64,000 bases of DNA from Gracilibacillus alcaliphilus. GTDB lineage: Bacteria > Bacillota > Bacilli > Bacillales > Amphibacillaceae. Location: positions 62,001 to 126,000 of the forward strand of contig NZ_JAFBFA010000001.1 in assembly GCF_016909015.1 (NCBI RefSeq), given 5' to 3'. The translations under genes and the position numbers were made by a program. The notes below the pieces were generated by a model. It was not told where the DNA came from, did no database searches, and was given only the letters and a program-made list of their open reading frames with translations. Shown in pieces: positions 7,882-16,317 of the stretch (position 1 is the stretch's first letter; each line of letters starts with the position of its first letter).

Positions 7882-9518
7882 ACTGACTGCTCCTCGTCTA
7901 GATCAACTTGCTGATAGGATTGAATCACTGCAGTCAAATTGTCCAGTTTGATTTTGGATTCACCGATAGACTGTGATTCATTAAAGATTTTCTCCATTTC
8001 TTTTTCAAAACTGTCTACCTTTAAATCACTTAATATTTTCTCCAAATCACCAATCACATATTCAAACAATTGAATTTTTTCATAGAGAAGATTCATAATA
8101 TGTTCTTCTACTGTTTCTTTTAGGGCAAAATTGTAGATTTTTACATCGTTTTCTTGTCCAAACCGGTGTATTCTGCCAATGCGTTGTTCCAAACGCATCG
8201 GATTCCATGGTAGGTCATAATTAATCAGATGGTGACAAAACTGCAAATTAATCCCTTCTCCAGCGGCTTCTGTTGCAATCATTACTTGGGCATGTTGTTG
8301 GAAAAGCTGGCGCATCCAATCTTTTTTCCCTTTTTTAAATCCGCCGCGATAGATAACAGCTGGTATATTCTCTTGTTGCAGAAGCCATTGTAAATAAATT
8401 TGTGTTGCTCGATATTCGGTAAATACGATGACTTTGGAATCAATGGATTTGATTAGATCGACAAGCTTTAAGGCCTTGGAATGATGTGGCAGCTGTTCAA
8501 TCAGTGTCAATAAATCGGTTGTTTCCATAAGATCTGGACGTTCTGACAGCCATTTTTTTAATGAGAGATAGCAAGCTTCGCGCGAACTGCAAAATTCTCT
8601 GATATAAGTCATAGCAGACACAGATTTACGTGATTTGAAAAAACGCTGTAAATTCTCGTAAACATGTTGTTCCTCTTCTTTTAATGAGACCCAGATGGTT
8701 TCGATTTGACGTTCTGTCCAGTGAACTCCTGTGTCAGCTCTTCTATTCCTTACCATAACTTTGCTAATTAATTGTTTGAGATAAGGATCATCTTCCAGCT
8801 GCTGATGTTTATATTGTTTGGTAAAATCCTCCAACGTTCCTAAGTAGCCCGGCTTTAACAAACTGACCAGATTAAAGATATCACTTAATTTATTTTGCAC
8901 AGGGGTAGCGGTTAGCAATAAACAATACTTCTTCGCTAATTCCTGCACAAATTGAAAGTTTTTTGTTTTATGATTTTTAAGTTTGTGAGCCTCATCTACA
9001 ATGACGAGGTCGTAGTTTTGTTCCAATATCGCCTGACGGTGTCGAGCCGATTTGGCGGTATCCAAAGTAGTAATAATAATATTGGTATGTTTCCAGTCTA
9101 CTCTTTTACCGGAAGGATAAGCCGGAATAAGGAATTTTTGGTTTAATTCGATTGCCCACTGGTTAACAAGTGAAGCAGGTACTAAAATAAGGATTTTTTG
9201 CGCTAATCCTCGTAGCATGTATTCTTTAAGAATAAGTCCTGCCTCAATGGTTTTACCTAAACCAACTTCATCCGCCAATAAAGCCCGGCCATTCATTGTT
9301 TGAACGACTGTCTCAGCGCATTGCAGCTGGTGAGGCAGAAATGACATATGAGGTAGAAAGAACGGCGCCCTTAGTTCCGTGAAACTAGGGATTTTCATGG
9401 TCTCTGCCATTTGATAGGATTGTTGGAATAGCTGCCAATCCACCAAGTGAGAGGGCTCAGCTAATGAGTCTTCAAAATTAGTCATAAAATCATTATCACG
9501 TTCTATGGGGATTTTCAT
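7878..9518 (-). CDS. yqhH: SNF2-family DEAD/DEAH helicase YqhH
   Basis: An SF2/SNF2-type DNA-dependent ATPase, about 546 residues from ATG 9518. Visible motifs: LADEVGLGKT (motif I), VDEAHKLKN (motif II), LLLTATPVQNKL (motif III), and EQRIGRIHRFGQ (motif VI). The frame stays open upstream to 9626, but the codons beyond 9549 lie in a MITE-like repeat and encode nothing found in YqhH homologues, so I take ATG 9518 (MKIPIERDN). Its ribosome site (AGGATTGG) is weak. Family members remodel nucleoprotein; the specific role of YqhH is not known. Confidence 0.88.
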   Translation of the reverse strand: MKIPIERDNDFMTNFEDSLAEPSHLVDWQLFQQSYQMAETMKIPSFTELRAPFFLPHMSFLPHQLQCAETVVQTMNGRALLADEVGLGKTIEAGLILKEYMLRGLAQKILILVPASLVNQWAIELNQKFLIPAYPSGKRVDWKHTNIIITTLDTAKSARHRQAILEQNYDLVIVDEAHKLKNHKTKNFQFVQELAKKYCLLLTATPVQNKLSDIFNLVSLLKPGYLGTLEDFTKQYKHQQLEDDPYLKQLISKVMVRNRRADTGVHWTERQIETIWVSLKEEEQHVYENLQRFFKSRKSVSAMTYIREFCSSREACYLSLKKWLSERPDLMETTDLLTLIEQLPHHSKALKLVDLIKSIDSKVIVFTEYRATQIYLQWLLQQENIPAVIYRGGFKKGKKDWMRQLFQQHAQVMIATEAAGEGINLQFCHHLINYDLPWNPMRLEQRIGRIHRFGQENDVKIYNFALKETVEEHIMNLLYEKIQLFEYVIGDLEKILSDLKVDSFEKEMEKIFNESQSIGESKIKLDNLTAVIQSYQQVDLDEEQSV

Positions 9519-9548
9519 GTTTTTCCAATCCTGCCTTCCATCATAATA

Positions 9549-9881
9549 GTGCGTGTTCAAAAGTTCGATAAAAAGGACATCATTGGTTAAGTTCGCAACA
9601 TCATAATGCAACACCGATACTAGCATGTCGTGTGCGTCGGCAGGCTAAAGTCATGAGCCATGCCATGACTTTAGCCTGCACTAGTACGTTCTGTACGTTG
9701 AAGTTCAAAGCGGCGCGCGCCTTGAGCCATGGAACGTATAATTTGCATACGTGAGTAGCAGATTTGCACAGGAAGTGTTGACTTCTACGTTACCCACACG
9801 ATGTGGGTGATCGGAGAAGTTCCTCTATCACCAACGCCGAAATTCGCCTTATCATTTTTATTGGACTTTTTGAACAACCTC
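9549..9881 (-). repeat. MITE-like element, full-length copy (inverted)
   Basis: About 333 bp. It begins GTGCGTGTTCAAAAGTTCGA and ends TTGGACTTTTTGAACAACCT; these ends are imperfect inverted repeats of each other (core GTTCAAAAAGTYCGATAAAAA). The interior carries nested palindromes such as the ACTTCTAC/GTAGAAGT pair and a CAGGC/GCCTG stem. There is no coding sequence. It is in the opposite orientation to the copies at 15078, 20299 and 31911. It lies directly upstream of yqhH, where other Bacillus carry the gcv operon. Confidence 0.85.
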
Positions 9882-10185
9882 TAATACTATCTATTCTTTG
9901 CGGAAAGAAATTGTCTTATACATACTTCAAAGTAGAAATTGGAACATGTTGTTTTTGCTGAATGAAAAGAATGACTGATTGGAGAAAGTGACCGGGTTTC
10001 ATATGTGTAGAAAAGGATTGTATTTGCAGAAAAGAATCGGGGGCCTATCCTTTTATGGATCTGCCCTCGATTCTCGGCTTACTCTATGCTTGTAAAGTGA
10101 CTATTTTACTTAGGTAAATGGATGAAGAATTACCTTGGCACCTCAATCAGATTAAGGGTATTTTCTTTATCCGTTTATTTATGGC
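9882..10185. other. Intergenic region with long hairpin
   Basis: No gene and no recognisable glycine riboswitch. The outstanding feature is a stem-loop at 10033-10074: AGAATCGGGGGC pairs with GCCCTCGATTCT, with a further partly paired CTATCC/GGATCT inside. No T-run follows, so it is not a plain terminator on either strand. See findings. Confidence 0.5.
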
Positions 10186-10581
10186 TTAATACTCTATTTT
10201 TTTGGTTTTTTTGATTTTACCTGTCCATTTTTTATAACCGCCTTGCAAGTGGTAAAGTTGTTTGTAGCCTTGCTTGTTCAACAAAAGGGCAGCCCGCATA
10301 GAACGTGAACCGCTTTGACAATATAAATAAACAGGCTGGTCTTTACGCAATTCGGTTAGGCGTTGTTTTAGCTGTGTGAGTGGAATATTCCTTGCCCCAA
10401 GGATATGACCCCCATCGAATTCTTTCGGTTCGCGGACATCAATCAATTGAGCTTTGCGATACCCTTCACGAAATTCATCTTGAGAAAGGGCCTTAAGAAT
10501 TCGTTTTTGTTTGAAGTAACGATATACAGCAAACAAAAGAAAGACTACCAATATCCCAAGTAAAATGTATAATTCTACCAT
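10186..10581 (-). CDS. yqhL: Membrane-anchored rhodanese YqhL
   Basis: A 131-residue single-domain sulfurtransferase. The N-terminal helix (residues 4-21) anchors it in the membrane. The rhodanese domain follows with IDVREPKEF, the GHI-GARNIP loop and the active-site loop CQSGSRS with Cys88. A basic tail (KIKKTKKIEY) ends the protein. Size and anchor match B. subtilis YqhL. The enzyme family transfers sulfane sulfur; the physiological acceptor is unknown. It is divergent from mntR. Confidence 0.88.
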   Translation of the reverse strand: MVELYILLGILVVFLLFAVYRYFKQKRILKALSQDEFREGYRKAQLIDVREPKEFDGGHILGARNIPLTQLKQRLTELRKDQPVYLYCQSGSRSMRAALLLNKQGYKQLYHLQGGYKKWTGKIKKTKKIEY

Positions 10582-10788
10582 ACTTAATCCCCCATTTTTC
10601 TATTAAAACCTCTAAAAAGGATTATACCATTTATTAGCCGTAAATACAGAGAAAAAAATCAAGAATTTCGAATAAGTTGTGTCTTTAATCAATGATCAGT
10701 GCAGTAATAAGGGTAGATGTCTTGTGTCCCTATTCAATATATTGTATGCTTTTATGTAAGTACGAATAAATGATTATGGGGGATTATT

Positions 10789-11217
10789 ATGCCTACACCA
10801 ACTATGGAAGACTATATCGAACAAATATATATATTGATGAAAACCAAGGGATATGCAAGGGTATCTGCCATTGCCGAAGCATTACAAGTTCAGCCCTCCT
10901 CCGTTACGAAAATGGTACAAAAACTTGATCGGGATGATTATTTAAATTATGAAAAATACCAAGGGTTGATCCTAACAGATAAAGGAAAAAAAATTGGTGA
11001 GCGATTAGTATACCGTCATGAACTTTTGGAGAAATTCTTGGAAATTGCTGGTATCTCCCAATCAGATATTTATAAAGAAGTCGAGGGGATTGAACATCAC
11101 TTAAGCTGGGATTCGATCGATCGAATTGGTGAACTGGTAGAATTTTTGGAACAGCCAGAACAAAAAGAAAACCTCCAAAAATTCCAAGCAGCGAAACGTA
11201 ATAGTAATAAGAAATAG
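10789..11217 (+). CDS. mntR: Manganese-dependent transcriptional repressor MntR
   Basis: A 142-residue DtxR-family regulator, the same length as B. subtilis MntR. The winged HTH spans residues about 1-65 ([20 protein letters not shown] as recognition region) and the dimerisation domain follows. All six metal ligands of B. subtilis MntR are present at the same positions: Asp8, Glu11, His77, Glu99, Glu102, His103. It represses Mn uptake genes and activates Mn efflux when Mn is plentiful. A GGGGGAT ribosome site precedes the ATG. Confidence 0.95.
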   Translation: MPTPTMEDYIEQIYILMKTKGYARVSAIAEALQVQPSSVTKMVQKLDRDDYLNYEKYQGLILTDKGKKIGERLVYRHELLEKFLEIAGISQSDIYKEVEGIEHHLSWDSIDRIGELVEFLEQPEQKENLQKFQAAKRNSNKK

Positions 11218-11279
11218 TTCTATCCGCTGAAGCTGTTGTGTATACATAATACAGACAACTAGGCTGATAGGGTGATGAC

Positions 11280-12170
11280 ATGAAAATTGATGGCGTGTTT
11301 TCTGGCGGCGGTGTGAAAGCCTTTGTTTTTATCGGTGCATTAGAGGCATTAGAAGAGAAAAATATTCAATTCGAACGTGTAGCAGGCACATCGGCAGGGG
11401 CTCTATTTGCTACGTTTTTGGCTGCAGGCTATACAGCACGAGAATTGAAAGATATATTCATGAAAGTTTCCTTAGAGCAATTTCTTGATCAGTCCTATTT
11501 AGGAAAAGTATTTCCTTTTTTGAAGTGGCTCACACTGTATCGAACGATGGGTTTGTACCGCGGAAATTATTTTGAAGAATGGTTACGTGATAAGTTACGC
11601 GCAAAAGGAGTTATTACCTTCTCTGATTTACCTACAAATAAACTCAAGATTGTTGCTGCAGATTTAACCTTCAACCAAATTGTCATCTTTCCAGACGATT
11701 TAAAGAAACATTATCATATCGAAAAAAATTACTTCCCGATTGCCAAGGCGGTAAGAAGCAGTATTTCGATACCATATTTTTTTCGGCCGTCCAAACTGAT
11801 TAATCCTTTGACAAGACAAAAGAGTTATCTCATTGATGGGATGATCTTAAGCAATTTCCCTTTATGGATTTATGACCAGCCAGGTCAACAACGGGTAAGG
11901 CCAATCTTGGGTATGCAGCTGACAGATCCCAATCAGCATAAACAGAAGCAGGCCATCGATAATGCAGTGGATATGCTGAAGGCAACTATTGAAACGATGC
12001 GGCATGCCTTCGACACCAAGTATATCTCGGAGAATATCGCCAAAGAAATATTGTTTTTTCCAGTTGATGATCTAAAAGCGATTGATTTTCAGTTATCTAA
12101 TAAGAAGAAATTAGAATTGATTGATTTTGGTTATCAGCGCACCAAGTCTTTTATCAAGAATTGGCCATAA
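11280..12170 (+). CDS. yqhO: Patatin-like phospholipase family protein YqhO
   Basis: A 296-residue patatin-fold acyl hydrolase. GGGVKAF (residues 9-15) forms the oxyanion loop, GTSAG (36-40) carries the nucleophile Ser38, and the catalytic Asp is in LIDGMILSNFP in the middle of the protein. No signal peptide is seen, so it acts in the cytoplasm or at the inner membrane face. It directly follows mntR (62-nt gap) and may be co-transcribed with it. Lipid substrate unknown. Confidence 0.88.
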   Translation: MKIDGVFSGGGVKAFVFIGALEALEEKNIQFERVAGTSAGALFATFLAAGYTARELKDIFMKVSLEQFLDQSYLGKVFPFLKWLTLYRTMGLYRGNYFEEWLRDKLRAKGVITFSDLPTNKLKIVAADLTFNQIVIFPDDLKKHYHIEKNYFPIAKAVRSSISIPYFFRPSKLINPLTRQKSYLIDGMILSNFPLWIYDQPGQQRVRPILGMQLTDPNQHKQKQAIDNAVDMLKATIETMRHAFDTKYISENIAKEILFFPVDDLKAIDFQLSNKKKLELIDFGYQRTKSFIKNWP

Positions 12171-12207
12171 GAACAGAGCGTCCTTATAAGGAAGCCCTGT
12201 TCTTTTT
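12171..12207. terminator. Bidirectional terminator between yqhO and yqhP
   Basis: GAACAG...CTGTTC outer stem and TCCTT/AGGA inner stem, then a T-run, starting right after the yqhO stop and overlapping the last codons of the convergent yqhP. Confidence 0.75.
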
Positions 12208-12567
12208 CTTATCTTTATTACCTTCAATCACAGTTAGATGGGAAGCTTTCTTTCTGTTTAGCCGTTTTGCCCGACTAGGTTTCTTTTGGCTGCTGGAAGA
12301 GTATTTGATGGGAGAAGGATTAGCTTGTTTATAACGTTGTTTGGACTGTTTAGCTGCTTTGCGGTATTTTTTTAATTCGTCTGTAGGGGCGCCTCGTCTT
12401 CTGATTAAGAAGAAGTATAGTACCCCAAATATGACGGCTCCAATTACTAGAGTAATAAGTAAGCTTCGTATTAATCCAAAGGTATCTGTGAGAAGCAGAT
12501 TAATAAGACCAATTCCAGCTAAGCCAATGAGGGAGTATATGATAATATTCTTCATATCACGCTTCAT
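12184..12567 (-). CDS. yqhP: SA1362-type membrane protein YqhP
   Basis: A 127-residue protein with two N-terminal membrane helices (residues about 8-27 and 32-56) followed by a long, strongly basic cytoplasmic tail rich in Lys, Arg, Ser and Gln. This architecture and its place between yqhO and yqhR match the SA1362/YqhP family. Function is unknown; the basic tail might bind nucleic acid or membrane, but that is speculation. Confidence 0.82.
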   Translation of the reverse strand: MKRDMKNIIIYSLIGLAGIGLINLLLTDTFGLIRSLLITLVIGAVIFGVLYFFLIRRRGAPTDELKKYRKAAKQSKQRYKQANPSPIKYSSSSQKKPSRAKRLNRKKASHLTVIEGNKDKKKNRASL

Positions 12568-12647
12568 GTATATACGCCTCCTTTTCTATTAGTATACCCA
12601 AATCTTACTAGTTTTTATACTCTTATTTAGAAATAAATAAATTTAAA

Positions 12648-12702
12648 AGGTTATTCAAAAAATCCAATTAAAAATGGCACAGCGAATATCGGAATTGGCA
12701 GA
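12648..12702 (+). repeat. MITE-like element, left-end fragment
   Basis: About 55 bp matching only the left end of the family: AGGTTATTCAAAAAATCCAA followed by the block GGCACAGCGAATATCGGAAT. No matching right end was found before yqhR, so this is a truncated relic. Confidence 0.7.
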
Positions 12703-12839
12703 CAATGTCTACTGGTGCCATCTACACCGTGCGGGCAATCCTTATTCGATTTTCTCGCCACAGCTGTAGTTGCTCTCAATGATATAAGAATAGCATGAAA
12801 GATGGAGAATTGGATAGTCTAATGATGAGGTGATTTTTG

Positions 12840-13328
12840 ATGAGAAGAGTGCAGCATAAAGGGCAAGGCAAAGATAAGGATAAATTAGCTTTGAAAACTT
12901 TAAGTACAGGTTTCTTTGGCGGGTTAATTTGGGGAAGTGTTGCGGCTATTGCCGGCTTTTTAAATTTTACTTCTGTGACTCCTAAGAGTTTCTTTTTACG
13001 TTCTTGGTTAGTGGTGGAATGGACGGATAAATGGATCGGAGAAGTCATTTCTATTTTATTACTCGGCATAGTGTCAATTATTTGGGCATTCATTTACTAT
13101 GCTGTATTAAAGAAATTTGAAGGAGTGTTTCCGGGAGTAGTGACAGGCGTTGTGCTCTGGTTTATTGTCTTTGGTTTACTTCAGGCGTTATTCCATAATA
13201 TCAAGCCATTCTACCAGCTGGATAGTGATACAATTTTGACGACAGTCTGTCTATTTGTACTTTATAGCGTGTTTGTAGGGTATTCTATTTCTTTCGCTTA
13301 TCATCAGCATATCAATGAAAAAAACTAA
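12840..13328 (+). CDS. yqhR: Conserved membrane protein YqhR
   Basis: A 162-residue polytopic membrane protein with four predicted helices (near residues 20-40, 65-88, 99-121 and 132-152) and a basic N-terminus (RRVQHKGQGKDKDK). I chose ATG 12840, with GAGGTGAT about 8 nt before it, rather than the TTG one codon upstream. It matches the YqhR family by topology and synteny (yqhP-yqhR-aroQ). Function unknown. Confidence 0.83.
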   Translation: MRRVQHKGQGKDKDKLALKTLSTGFFGGLIWGSVAAIAGFLNFTSVTPKSFFLRSWLVVEWTDKWIGEVISILLLGIVSIIWAFIYYAVLKKFEGVFPGVVTGVVLWFIVFGLLQALFHNIKPFYQLDSDTILTTVCLFVLYSVFVGYSISFAYHQHINEKN

Positions 13329-13377
13329 ATAAATATGTTAAGATGGTATGGAAAAGTAACGGGATGGAGTGAAGCAG

Positions 13378-13803
13378 ATGGGCAAACTATTGTTGTTGAA
13401 TGGACCTAATTTGAATCGATTAGGCAAAAGAGAACCAGAGATTTATGGACATGAGACATTAGCCGATATTGAACATAGCTTAAAACAGTTCCTGGAGCCA
13501 TATGATGTTGAATTAGTAGCCAAGCAATCTAATTATGAGGGCGAATTGATTGACTGGCTTCAAGAAGCGGAAGGGGAATTTCAAGGAATCATTTTTAATC
13601 CAGGGGCGTATACCCATACAAGTATTGCAATCCGAGATGCCATTAGCTCGATTACGGTACCAGTTATCGAAGTACATATTTCTAATGTGCACAAACGGGA
13701 AAGTTTTCGTCATGTATCTATGCTGGCGCCTGTCTGTGAAGGGCAAATCGTCGGTTTAGGTATAAAAGGTTATCAGCTGGCTGCCACCTATTTTGTCTCT
13801 TAG
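13378..13803 (+). CDS. aroQ: Type II 3-dehydroquinate dehydratase
   Basis: A 141-residue type II dehydroquinase converting 3-dehydroquinate to 3-dehydroshikimate. The N-terminal NGPNLNRLGKREPEIYG holds the catalytic Arg and Tyr (Tyr23). The FNPGAYTHTS loop and the catalytic His in EVHISNVHKRE follow. ATG 13378 is preceded by GGGATGGAG at good spacing, so I prefer it to the GTG three codons upstream. It is the yqhS homologue and is followed by yqhT, as in B. subtilis. Confidence 0.94.
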   Translation: MGKLLLLNGPNLNRLGKREPEIYGHETLADIEHSLKQFLEPYDVELVAKQSNYEGELIDWLQEAEGEFQGIIFNPGAYTHTSIAIRDAISSITVPVIEVHISNVHKRESFRHVSMLAPVCEGQIVGLGIKGYQLAATYFVS

Positions 13804-14001
13804 TAGTGTGTAAGATTAAACATCACAGAATGTTTTCCATCATTCAGCTTTCACAAAACATGATAAGTGTTACGTATCATACAGAAATGATGTCGAGAAA
13901 TAGATGAATAGAAGCTGGCATAAAATGTTATACTTATGTAGGGAAAAGAGGCAACATCTCGTTGGCAAAAATAATTGATGGAATAAGGAAGGGGAGAAAA
14001 C

Positions 14002-15072
14002 ATGAGTCGTTTAGTGAAGCTTAGAAAGCAATTGCAACTGAAAGAGTTAGAGGCCCTGTTGATCACAAGTCCGGTTAACCGCAGGTATATGACAGGTTTT
14101 ACAGGCACAGCAGGTGTAGTGCTGGTATCACAGGATAAAGCGTATTTTATTACAGATTTTCGCTACATGGAACAGGCCGCTCAACAGGTTACAGATTATG
14201 AAATAGTGGAGCATAGGGGGCCGATCCATGAAAAAGTGGCAGAATTAGCGAAAGCCATGGCAGTTCGTTCGATTGGTTTTGAGAAATTTGATCTAACCTA
14301 TGGTCAATATGAGACCTATCAACAGGCAATGGAAGTCTCACTTACTCCTTCAGATGGTCTTATCGAAAAAATTCGCTTGATTAAAGACGAGGATGAGCTT
14401 AATATATTAAAAGAAGCTTGTAAAATTGCCGATCAAGCCTTTGAACATATCTTGTCGTATATTAAACCTGGTGTGAAAGAAATCGATATTGCGAATGAGT
14501 TAGAATTTTTTATGAGAAAAAAAGGTGCCACCTCATCCAGCTTTGATACGATTGTTGCTTCTGGCTATCGGTCTGCCTTACCGCATGGAGTTGCCTCCGA
14601 TAAGAAAATCCAGGTAGCTGAATTAGTGACCTTGGATTTCGGCTGTTGGTATCAAGGATACAGCTCTGATATTACACGTACAGTAGCCGTTGGTGAAATT
14701 TCGGAACAATTAGAAACGATTTATCAGACTGTTTTGGAAGCTCAGTTATTAGGCTTGGAAGGAATCAAGCCAGGAATTACGGCTGCTCAAGCGGACGCAT
14801 TAACAAGGGATCATATTAAAGATAAAGGATATGGCGACTATTTTGGTCATTCTACGGGACATGGACTAGGGATGGATGTGCATGAAGCACCTGCTCTTTC
14901 TTTTCGTTCCCAAGTACCTTTGACAGAAGGAATGGTCGTCACCGTTGAGCCTGGAATTTATCTGCCTGGAATTGGCGGCTGCCGAATTGAGGATGATATT
15001 GTCATTACTTCAAATGGAAATCAGCGTTTGACACACTCATCAAAAGAATTGATCTATTTACCAGTTTCTTAG
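14002..15072 (+). CDS. yqhT: Xaa-Pro peptidase family protein YqhT (M24)
   Basis: A 356-residue aminopeptidase P-like enzyme with a creatinase N domain (about 1-130) and an M24 pita-bread catalytic domain. The dinuclear metal ligands are visible: Asp in TLDFGCWYQGYSSDITRT (two Asp), His in GHSTGHGLG, Glu in VTVEPGIYLPG and Glu in GCRIEDDI. A GGGGAG ribosome site precedes ATG. It removes an N-terminal residue next to proline in peptides. It normally sits in front of efp; here a MITE copy separates the two. Confidence 0.92.
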   Translation: MSRLVKLRKQLQLKELEALLITSPVNRRYMTGFTGTAGVVLVSQDKAYFITDFRYMEQAAQQVTDYEIVEHRGPIHEKVAELAKAMAVRSIGFEKFDLTYGQYETYQQAMEVSLTPSDGLIEKIRLIKDEDELNILKEACKIADQAFEHILSYIKPGVKEIDIANELEFFMRKKGATSSSFDTIVASGYRSALPHGVASDKKIQVAELVTLDFGCWYQGYSSDITRTVAVGEISEQLETIYQTVLEAQLLGLEGIKPGITAAQADALTRDHIKDKGYGDYFGHSTGHGLGMDVHEAPALSFRSQVPLTEGMVVTVEPGIYLPGIGGCRIEDDIVITSNGNQRLTHSSKELIYLPVS

Positions 15073-15077
15073 TAGAA

Positions 15078-15408
15078 AATGTTCAAAAAGTCCAAAAAAA
15101 AATAACACATCGAATGTCGGAGTTGGCAGTAGAGGAACTTCTACTAAGATTACCCACATCGTGTGGACAACGTAGAAGTCAACACAACCTGTGCAAGTCC
15201 GCTGCTCACGGATGAAAAGCATACGTTCCGCGGTTCAAAACTGCGCCAACTTGAACTTCGACGTACAGGACGTACTAGCGCAGGCGTTATGAATGGACGT
15301 CATGGCTTTAGCCTGCCTACGCACACGATCTGCTAGTTTCAGTATTGCAACACGATGTTACGAACTTAACCGATGATGGTCCTTTTACCGAACTTTTTGA
15401 ACACGCAC
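15078..15408 (+). repeat. MITE-like element, full-length copy
   Basis: About 331 bp between yqhT and efp. Left end ATGTTCAAAAAGTCCA, right end TCGAACTT-like ACCGAACTTTTTGAACACGC, which are inverted repeats of each other. The interior contains CCACA-TCG-TGTGG and ACTTCTAC...GTAGAAGT palindromes shared with the other copies. It has a short extra segment near 15330 (CTGCTAGTTTCAGTATTGCA), also present in the copy at 9549. Confidence 0.87.
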
Positions 15409-15454
15409 TAGTACCAAATGAGACAACATTGAAGACGTTAGAGGAGGAGAAGAA

Positions 15455-16012
15455 ATGATTTCAGTAAATGATTTCAAAACAGGATTAACAATTGAAGTAG
15501 ACGGTGATATTTGGCAGGTGTTGGAGTTTCAACATGTAAAGCCAGGTAAAGGTGCTGCCTTTGTTCGTTCCAAATTGCGTAATTTGCGTAATGGAAATAT
15601 TCAAGAAAAGACATTTCGCGGCGGTGAGAAGGTAAACAGAGCCCATATCGAAAACAACAAGATGCAATATTTATATGCTTCAGGCGACAGCCATACCTTT
15701 ATGGATACCAATACTTATGAACAGACAGAATTACCAGGCAGTCAAATTGAACATGAATTACAATTTATTAAAGAAAATATGGAAGTTAGTATTATGAAAT
15801 ACAACGGAGAAACAATTGGTGTCTCCCTCCCTAATAATGTAGAGTTAAAAGTAATAGAGACAGAGCCAGGGATTAAAGGTGATACAGCAAGTGGAGGTAC
15901 AAAACCGGCGACTTTGGAAACCGGCTTAACGGTGCAAGTACCGTTCTTTGTAAATGAAGGTGATGTGTTAGTCATCTCAACATCTGATGGAAAATATGTA
16001 TCCAGAGCTTAA
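15455..16012 (+). CDS. efp: Translation elongation factor P
   Basis: A 185-residue EF-P with three beta-barrel domains. The ribosome P-site loop [12 protein letters not shown] carries Lys32, the residue that is aminopentanolated in B. subtilis. The C-terminal signature ([20 protein letters not shown]) is intact. EF-P rescues ribosomes stalled on polyproline. GAGGAGGAG lies 6-8 nt before ATG. A terminator follows at 16037, isolating it from the accessory island downstream. Confidence 0.97.
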   Translation: MISVNDFKTGLTIEVDGDIWQVLEFQHVKPGKGAAFVRSKLRNLRNGNIQEKTFRGGEKVNRAHIENNKMQYLYASGDSHTFMDTNTYEQTELPGSQIEHELQFIKENMEVSIMKYNGETIGVSLPNNVELKVIETEPGIKGDTASGGTKPATLETGLTVQVPFFVNEGDVLVISTSDGKYVSRA

Positions 16013-16036
16013 GGACGCACATAGCTGTTCCTACAC

Positions 16037-16073
16037 AAAAACTACTGAGCTAGACCGGCTTGGTAGTTTTTTA
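16037..16073 (+). terminator. Terminator after efp
   Basis: AAAACTAC pairs with GTAGTTTT, with inner GAGC/GGCT pairing, followed by a T-run. Confidence 0.8.
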
Positions 16074-16102
16074 TGTTGTCCATTTTCATCATATAAAACG
16101 TG

Positions 16103-16249
16103 ATGGATCAAAAGAAAGAATTTACGTTACAAAAATATGCAAGCAATAAAAATAAAAGTAATTCTGCCTCCAATGTTAAGAGGAACGTGCGTCTTGACTC
16201 CAATGGAAAATATACTGATCCTGTAGTAGAATCACAATATCAAACTTGA
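16103..16249 (+). pseudogene. Possible toxin C-terminal remnant
   Basis: An open stretch of 48 codons (MDQKKEFTLQKYASNK at the start, YTDPVVESQYQT at the end) with no ribosome site and a stop just upstream. It ends TGA, four bases before the ATG of the immunity-like gene. The arrangement looks like the last residues of a polymorphic toxin joined to its immunity gene, but the fragment is too short to assign. Treat as inference. Confidence 0.35.
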
Positions 16250-16317
16250 TAAGATGAGAAGAGAATTAAAACCAGAAATTAAACAAACTTTACTTGATAT
16301 GAATTTTATTGAAAGGT

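Noticed and set aside
9519..9626. N-terminal extension of YqhH by 36 residues
   Set aside because: Most of it is encoded by the end of the MITE copy; homologues begin near ATG 9518.
9882..10185. Glycine riboswitch, expected near yqhH
   Set aside because: The conserved glycine aptamer cores were not found, and there is no gcv gene to control.
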